From Catenuloplanes atrovinosus (GTDB lineage: Bacteria; Actinomycetota; Actinomycetes; Mycobacteriales; Micromonosporaceae), in contig NZ_JAVDYB010000001.1 of NCBI RefSeq assembly GCF_031458235.1, positions 2,129,001-2,193,000 on the forward strand: a DNA stretch of 64,000 nucleotides, in the 5' to 3' direction. Under the pieces are notes generated by a model. It saw only the letters and a list, made by a program, of their open reading frames with translations. It made no database searches and was not told the origin of the DNA. Of the stretch, positions 61,562 through 64,000 are shown one piece after another. The position numbers were made by a program, and so were the translations under genes. Every line of letters begins with the position of its first letter. Within the stretch, counting starts at the first letter, position 1.

Positions 61562-62536
61562 GTGCCCACGGAACTGAACGTCCCCGCCGCCTGCGCGGTC
61601 GTGGTCAACCCCGTCAAGGTCCCCGACCTCGACGCGTTCCGGGAGACCGTCACGCAGACGCTCACCCGCGCCGGCTGGCCCGCGCCGGTGTGGCACGAGA
61701 CCACGCCCGAGGACCCCGGCCGCGGACAGGCCGCCCGGGCGATCGAGGACGGCGCGGAGGTCGTGTTCGCGGCCGGCGGCGACGGCACCGTGATGGCCTG
61801 CATCACCGCGCTCGCCGGCACCGACGTGGCACTCGCCATCCTGCCGGCCGGCACCGGCAACCTGCTCGCGGCCAACCTCGGCCTCTCCACCGACCTGACC
61901 GCCGGGCTCGGCGTCGCCATCGAGGGCGGGCTGCGGCGGCTCGACGTCGGCCGCACCGAGGACTCCTGCTTCGCGGTCATGGCCGGCCTCGGCTTCGACG
62001 CGAAGATGCTCGACTCCACGTCCGAGACCACGAAGGCCAGGATCGGCTGGCCCGCCTACATCATCGGCGCGGTCAAGCACCTCGGTGACCGGCCGATGCG
62101 CGTCACGATCAGCATCGACGGGGGTACGCCGTTCCACCGTCGCGCCAAGACGGTGCTGATCGCCAACGTGGGCCGGCTCCAGGGCGGCGTCCGGCTGCTG
62201 GAGGCCGCCGACCCGGCGGACGGCAAACTCGACGTGGCCGTGCTGTCGCCGCGCACACTGGCCCAGTGGGCCGCGATGGCGTGGGCGGTCATGCGGCGGC
62301 GGGACCGCGTACCGGCGCTGGAGGTCTTCCGCGGCACCCGCGTCTCCGTCACCGCCCGCCACACCGAGCCCCGCCAGCTCGACGGCGACCTGATCGCCCC
62401 GGGGCGGGGCCTCGACGTGGAGGTGCTCCCCAAGGCACTGTGGCTGTGCGTCCCCCAGCCCGCCGACCACCCCGACCTCACCAACGACGCCGACGCGGCG
62501 GCGGAGCGCGCCAAGCGCCTGGTCAAGAAGGCGTAA
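61562..62536 (+). CDS. DagK/YegS-family lipid kinase
   Basis: 324 residues of the diacylglycerol kinase catalytic family. The nucleotide-binding GGDGT is at residues 72-76 and the PAGTGNLLA motif follows. VMAGLGFDAKML and the C-terminal beta domain (LDGDLI) are also typical. It phosphorylates diacylglycerol or a related lipid at the membrane. GTG 61562 follows a strong AGGAGGAA site; a longer frame from 61505 is not needed. Confidence 0.88.
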   Translation: MPTELNVPAACAVVVNPVKVPDLDAFRETVTQTLTRAGWPAPVWHETTPEDPGRGQAARAIEDGAEVVFAAGGDGTVMACITALAGTDVALAILPAGTGNLLAANLGLSTDLTAGLGVAIEGGLRRLDVGRTEDSCFAVMAGLGFDAKMLDSTSETTKARIGWPAYIIGAVKHLGDRPMRVTISIDGGTPFHRRAKTVLIANVGRLQGGVRLLEAADPADGKLDVAVLSPRTLAQWAAMAWAVMRRRDRVPALEVFRGTRVSVTARHTEPRQLDGDLIAPGRGLDVEVLPKALWLCVPQPADHPDLTNDADAAAERAKRLVKKA

Positions 62537-62670
62537 CCGATCCAGCCACGCCCGCGCGGGCCCGGCGGGGCTTGTTCCGTTCGTGCCGGGCCGCTCCGAC
62601 CCGGCACGGCCCGCTCGGCGATCCGGTCGCGGCGTTCCGATCCAGCCGCGTCCACCGCTCGCCCGCCGAG

Positions 62671-62787
62671 ACCGCCCGCGCGATCACTGCCGTCCGCCGG
62701 CGCCCGGCCCGCGCGGTCGCTGCCGTCCGCCGGCGGCCGGCCCGCGCGGTCGCTGCCGTCCGCCGGCGGCCGGCCCGCGCCGGGAGT
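62671..62787. repeat. 33-bp tandem repeat, three units
   Basis: GCCGTCCGCCGGCG-starting units at 62689, 62722 and 62755 are almost identical; a partial copy precedes them. The 33-bp period keeps frame, but neither strand shows a convincing gene here. Confidence 0.6.
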
Positions 62788-62809
62788 GCGGTCGCGGCCT
62801 GGCCCGCGG

Positions 62810-63905
62810 TCACGAGCCGGTGGACCAGAGCCAGTCGCGGTGGGAGTGGGTGAGGGCCAGGCCGGCGCGGTGCAGGGTGCCGTGCGCGGCGGTGCCGGTG
62901 GTGTGGGCGAGCAGCCAGGCAGCGCCGGCGTCGCGGGCGGCTTCGGCGCGGGTCGCGATCAGGGCGGTGTGCGCGCCGCGGTGGCGGTGGCCGCGGCGGG
63001 TGGCGGCGCCGGCCAGCAGCGCGGCGTCGCCGTGCAGGAAGACCCAGCCGGCGGCGATCATCAGGGGGCCGTCCCAGACCGCATGGACGCGGATGTCCGG
63101 CCGGGTGAAGGCGGCGGCATACATCTCCAGCAGATCGGCCTCGATCATCCCGAGTGAGTGCAGCAGCAGCGCGGCCGCGTCCAGATGCTGATCCTCCGGA
63201 ACCGGCCCGATCGTCAGTTCCCCACCACGCACGGCCCTGCCGATCGCGACGACGGCGGTGGCGGTGGCGGCTTCGCGATGATTCGCCGGGGCGCCGCCCG
63301 CCGCCGGCTTCTCCCGCCGGCTCGCGGCGGGTCCGCCGGAACCAGTGGACCCGGCGGAGTCGCCAGAACCGCCGAAGGCGGCAGAACCGGCGCGGTCCCC
63401 CGAACCGCGGAAGCCGGCGGAGCCGCCGGGATCGCCGACGCCGGCGCCGGCGGCACGCGCGGCTCGGGACCACGGGCCGGTGCGCGATGCGTGCCGGCGG
63501 AAGGACGCGGACAGGGGTGGAACGTCGGCAGGGTGGCCGGCGAAGCGGTAGCGGCGGGGGCCGGGACTCAGGACATGCGCGGCGGCGAGCGCCGGCCAGG
63601 TCGCCGGGAGCGCGACCGGCGCGATCTGGAGCGTGGCCGAAACGTTCCCCCCGCGCCCGGAACCAGTCGGTGATCTCGGACAGCGCGGCCCCGGTCACCG
63701 GCCGGTCCAGGCCGAGGCCGACCGCGCGCCGCCAGTGGCCGTCCGTCGGGTCATGACGCATCGCGACGGTGGCGGCCACGGGGAGGCGGCCGGTCGTCAT
63801 GCCGAGGGCGGTGCGGACGTGGGCGGGTGCGGTCTCGTTGAGGCGGAGCAGATGTTCGGCGTGGGTGCGCTCGGCGAGCACCACGAGATCCACGATGGAA
63901 GACAC
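62810..63905 (-). pseudogene. Double-GNAT acetyltransferase, frame broken at a C6 run
   Basis: From GTG 63905 the protein reads an N-terminal GNAT-like half, ending ITDWFRARG. The natural continuation, NVSATLQIAPVALPATWPAL, is in another frame that runs to the stop at 62810 and holds a second half with AATRRGHRHRGAHTALIATR, the acetyl-CoA loop. The break is at six consecutive C residues on the plus strand (63647-63652); five would restore one protein of about 364 residues. A Gly/Ser-rich linker separates the halves. It may be a sequencing error rather than a dead gene. Confidence 0.6.
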
Positions 63906-64000
63906 GGGACGTCACTGAACACGCGGGGGGTTGACGCGCGGGTGATGGGAATCGACCGGCCTCGGATCCGCGGCCGCGGGAGCGGCGGGAGGTGACCAGG

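Noticed and set aside
62523-62809. Protein-coding 11-residue repeats on either strand
   Set aside because: The 33-bp units are in frame, but the resulting Arg/Ala-rich peptides lack a start site and belong to shadows of the GNAT region.

Overview
The window is about 64 kb of very GC-rich chromosomal DNA with dense coding, frequent GTG starts, ATGA/GTGA overlaps and actinobacterial families: a seven-iron ferredoxin, IclR-type glycerol control, a GerW/YtfJ-like protein, many LuxR/TetR/PadR/XRE regulators and a DUF664 DinB-like protein. A MurD2-like ligase and repetitive intergenic elements suggest a filamentous actinomycete, most likely Micromonosporaceae (Actinoplanes or Catenuloplanes type). 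This placement is an inference from gene content only. No rRNA, tRNA, insertion sequence, phage or CRISPR array was found.

Layout. 1-7.7 kb: the tail of an unknown gene, a MurD2-like ligase, an SDR plus lipoprotein pair, a 1.57 kb gene-free stretch packed with inverted and tandem repeats, then ferredoxin fdxA divergent from a Cys-containing HTH regulator. 7.7-14.5 kb: a three-gene SMC/kleisin operon of MukBEF/MksBEF/JetABC layout with no JetD nuclease and a frame break in the small subunit. 14.5-25.5 kb: membrane protein, GNAT, a PadR-controlled ABC exporter, Nudix and alpha/beta hydrolase, an AraC/oxidoreductase pair next to a truncated Hsp70-like remnant, a secreted protein, a phosphotransferase and a VOC protein. 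25.5-34.2 kb: P450, DinB-like protein and a complete glycerol module (two glycerol kinases, IclR regulator, GlpF, GlpD).

34.2-39.2 kb: a two-component system with a frame-broken kinase, a beta-lactamase-like hydrolase, a vanadium-haloperoxidase-like phosphatase and a GerW-like protein. 39.2-43 kb: a 41/42-bp tandem repeat upstream of a large pseudo-protease/STAND ATPase. 43-49.5 kb: methyltransferase, aldo/keto reductase with XRE regulator, crotonase-fold protein, YciO/Sua5 protein, DoxX/LysR pair. 49.8-51.8 kb: a membrane NACHT NTPase broken by a frameshift. 52-57.6 kb: TetR-controlled oxidoreductases with two clear operators, GH25 lysozyme, methyltransferase, a decayed pentapeptide-repeat gene, an orphan Imm22-like gene and a hydrolase. 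57.6-61.5 kb: a minisatellite and a taurine/sulfonate uptake operon. 61.5-64 kb: a DagK-type lipid kinase and a frame-broken double-GNAT gene.

Two themes stand out. First, several probable conflict or genome-surveillance genes are scattered here (SMC operon, STAND pseudo-protease, NACHT, Imm22-like). Second, at least four otherwise well-conserved genes are broken by single-base frameshifts in G/C-rich stretches, two of them at plain runs. That may reflect base-calling errors or real decay, and should be settled before any of those genes is called dead.
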